Shown in pieces: positions 7,369-10,465 of a stretch of DNA of 10,465 nucleotides. The stretch lies in contig DASYSL010000215.1 of NCBI GenBank assembly GCA_036003365.1, positions 1-10,465 on the forward strand, written 5' to 3'. The notes under the pieces were generated by a model that was given only the letters and a program-made list of their open reading frames with translations, searched no databases and was not told where the DNA came from. The position numbers were made by a program, and so were the translations under genes. Every line of letters begins with the position of its first letter. Within the stretch, counting starts at the first letter, position 1. This stretch comes from DASYSL01 sp036003365. Lineage in GTDB: Bacteria; Eisenbacteria; RBG-16-71-46; DASYSL01.

Positions 7369-7383
7369 CCGGGCTCGGCCCGG
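7369..7383 (-). other. GC hairpin in the leader of the DoxX-like gene
   Basis: CCGGGC and GCCCGG form a perfect 6-bp stem with a 3-nt loop. If the proposed promoter at 7391-7419 is right, this hairpin would sit at the extreme 5' end of the leftward mRNA, where it could protect the transcript from decay or affect early elongation. It could equally be chance in GC-rich DNA. Confidence 0.35.
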
Positions 7384-7390
7384 CACCCTT

Positions 7391-7419
7391 TCTATAACTA
7401 ATGCATCTGATGTTTAGAA
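7391..7419 (-). promoter_or_regulatory. Candidate sigma-70-type promoter for the DoxX-like gene
   Basis: Read leftward: TTCTAA (7414-7419) as -35, 17-nt spacer, TATAGA (7391-7396) as -10. It predicts a transcript start near 7384, about 55 nt before the ATG. The -35 is weak (3/6 to TTGACA), the -10 better (4/6). The -35 and spacer coincide almost exactly with the left operator-like repeat, so binding there would block RNA polymerase. Confidence 0.45.
7398..7419. promoter_or_regulatory. Operator-like repeat, copy 1 (CTAATG-N10-TTAGAA)
   Basis: First of two 22-bp elements sharing both 6-bp ends exactly while the 10-bp centre differs. The outer CTAA and TTAG are inverted with respect to each other (CTAA-N12-TTAG), as expected for a site bound by a dimer. 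It overlaps the candidate promoter of the leftward DoxX-like gene. Confidence 0.55.
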
Positions 7420-7435
7420 GCCGAGAAGGATTCAG

Positions 7436-7449
7436 GGCGACGGCTTTGC
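7436..7449 (+). promoter_or_regulatory. Possible sigma-54-type -24/-12 element
   Basis: GG at 7436-7437 and GC at 7448-7449 are separated by 10 nt, and the extended GGC...TTTGC resembles the TGGC...TTGC core. It would give a start near 7461 for the regulator gene. GG-N10-GC is common by chance in GC-rich DNA and several consensus positions mismatch, so this is tentative. No binding site for an activator is recognisable. Confidence 0.2.
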
Positions 7450-7450
7450 G

Positions 7451-7472
7451 CTAATGTCGATTTATCTTAGAA
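7451..7472. promoter_or_regulatory. Operator-like repeat, copy 2 (CTAATG-N10-TTAGAA)
   Basis: Second copy, in the same orientation and 53 bp from copy 1, close to five helical turns, so both would lie on the same DNA face. It ends 12 nt before the regulator ATG. It overlaps a possible -10 (TAGAAT, 7468-7473) and abuts the GAGG ribosome binding site at 7474-7477, suggesting autoregulation. Confidence 0.55.
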
Positions 7473-7484
7473 TGAGGCAGGCCC

Positions 7485-8171
7485 ATGTCCGACAACCACT
7501 TCCAGGAAGATCTCGACCGCGCCGCCCTGCTCGAGGAGCCCGTCCGCCGGGACCTCTATCTCTACGTCTGCCGGCAGGGGAGCCCCGTGGGGCGCGATCA
7601 GGCGGCCCAAGCGCTCGGGATCTCACGTTCCCTGGCCGCCTTCCACCTCGACAAGCTCCTGGCGGGCGGGCTGCTCGCGAGCTCGTTCCAGAGGCTCTCC
7701 GGCCGCCGGGGACCGGGCGCTGGGCGCCCCAGCAAGCTCTACGAGCGCTCCGCGCGTCAGGTCGACCTCACGCTGCCGCCGCGGCGCTACCGGCTCGCCG
7801 GCGAGCTCATGACCCATGCTTTGGCAGGGGACTACGAAGGGGGCGGACGCCGGGCGCTCGCGAAGGACGCCCACGAGCGTGGCCGGCAGATGGGAGAGGA
7901 AGCGCGCTCGCGCTCGCGTTCTCTCCAGGGCGCCTTGGGACTCCTGCGTAACGTCGGGTTCGAGCCCGAGCGCGAGCGCGGCGGGCGCGTCGTGCTCAAG
8001 AACTGCCCCTTCGAGGCGCTGGCGCGCGCGTCGCGCGAAGTCGTGTGCGGCATGAACCTGGCGCTCGTGCAGGGCATGGTCGAGGGACTCGGCCTCGAAG
8101 AGGCCGAAGTCGCCCTCGACCCCGCGCCCGGACGCTGCTGCGTGGTGCTCAGGCCCAAGCACGCCGCCTGA
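7485..8171 (+). CDS. Winged-helix transcriptional regulator with C-terminal cysteines (SufR-like/COG2345 type)
   Basis: 228 residues. The N-terminal part (about 15-86) is an ArsR/SufR-like winged helix: EPVRRDLYLYVC, then AAQALGISRSLAAFHLDKLLAGGLL as the helix-turn-helix, and a wing ending in GRPSKLY, typical of this family. The C-terminal domain has LKNCPFEALAR (Cys174), REVVCGMNLALVQGMVEGLG (Cys188) and PGRCCVVL (Cys218, Cys219). In SufR relatives cysteines in this region bind an iron-sulfur cluster; here no Cys appears between 188 and 218, so a cluster with altered ligands, another metal, or a thiol switch are all possible. ATG 7485 has GAGG 7 nt upstream. The gene is divergent from the DoxX-like gene and the shared region holds two repeated operator-like sites, so it probably controls that gene and itself. 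Fold call is confident; the sensed signal is inference. Confidence 0.85.
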   Translation: MSDNHFQEDLDRAALLEEPVRRDLYLYVCRQGSPVGRDQAAQALGISRSLAAFHLDKLLAGGLLASSFQRLSGRRGPGAGRPSKLYERSARQVDLTLPPRRYRLAGELMTHALAGDYEGGGRRALAKDAHERGRQMGEEARSRSRSLQGALGLLRNVGFEPERERGGRVVLKNCPFEALARASREVVCGMNLALVQGMVEGLGLEEAEVALDPAPGRCCVVLRPKHAA

Positions 8172-8181
8172 CCTGCTCGCC

Positions 8182-8211
8182 TTGCCGTAGGCGGCGCCAG
8201 CCGCTTATTCT
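8182..8211 (+). promoter_or_regulatory. Candidate leuS promoter
   Basis: TTGCCG (8182-8187), 18-nt spacer and TATTCT (8206-8211) form a moderate sigma-70-type promoter starting 10 nt after the regulator stop and predicting an RNA start near 8218. An alternative reading of the same segment is a small hairpin, GCGGC/GCCGC around GCCA (8191-8204), followed by TTATT, which could be a weak terminator for the regulator gene. The 70-nt gap is too short for a T-box leader. Confidence 0.4.
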
Positions 8212-8241
8212 GCAGGTTCTTATCTCAACCCCGAGGGAGCG

Positions 8242-10465
<2,224 letters not shown>

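Noticed and set aside
6829..7401. 190-codon plus-strand frame opposite the DoxX-like gene
   Set aside because: His/Asp/Glu-rich shadow; the minus strand has four membrane helices, a good ribosome binding site and a promoter.
8172..8241. T-box or other leader riboswitch before leuS
   Set aside because: The gap is only 70 nt, too short for a T-box, with no recognisable conserved elements.

Overview
The window is about 10.5 kb of GC-rich, densely packed bacterial DNA. An LptE-type lipoprotein marks a Gram-negative organism with an LPS-containing outer membrane, and an NtrC-type regulator implies sigma-54 use. The strong GC bias, soluble GAF-PAS histidine kinase and NtrC regulator would suit a deltaproteobacterial-type lineage or a related high-GC candidate phylum. 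That placement is inference only; there is no rRNA or other decisive marker here.

Layout: (1) Positions 1-1798 hold the end of a nucleotide-sugar biosynthesis operon. It has a hexapeptide-repeat N-acetyltransferase, cut by the left edge, followed by a DegT/WbpE-type PLP aminotransferase joined by an ATGA overlap. (2) Positions 1849-5320 hold a two-component pair: a soluble GAF-PAS histidine kinase and an NtrC-family sigma-54 activator, overlapping by 8 nt. (3) Positions 5271-6810 hold lptE (LPS assembly lipoprotein) and holA (DNA polymerase III delta subunit), closely linked to the regulator gene. A strong hairpin at 6841-6872 closes this rightward block. (4) Positions 6889-8171 hold a small divergent module: a leftward DoxX-like membrane protein and a rightward winged-helix, cysteine-containing regulator of the SufR-like/COG2345 type. 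The 155 bp between them is comparatively AT-rich and contains two copies of CTAATG-N10-TTAGAA, 53 bp apart, which look like operators. (5) From 8242 to the right edge is leuS (leucyl-tRNA synthetase), cut off before its C-terminus.

The first three blocks could be co-transcribed, linking glycan precursor synthesis, a signalling pair and LPS export. leuS, lptE and holA are classical neighbours (leuS-lptE-holA in enterobacteria). Here leuS lies after holA, with the DoxX/regulator module between them. The most interesting part of the window is that module and its duplicated operator-like sites; the next is a four-cysteine insertion in the GAF domain of the kinase.
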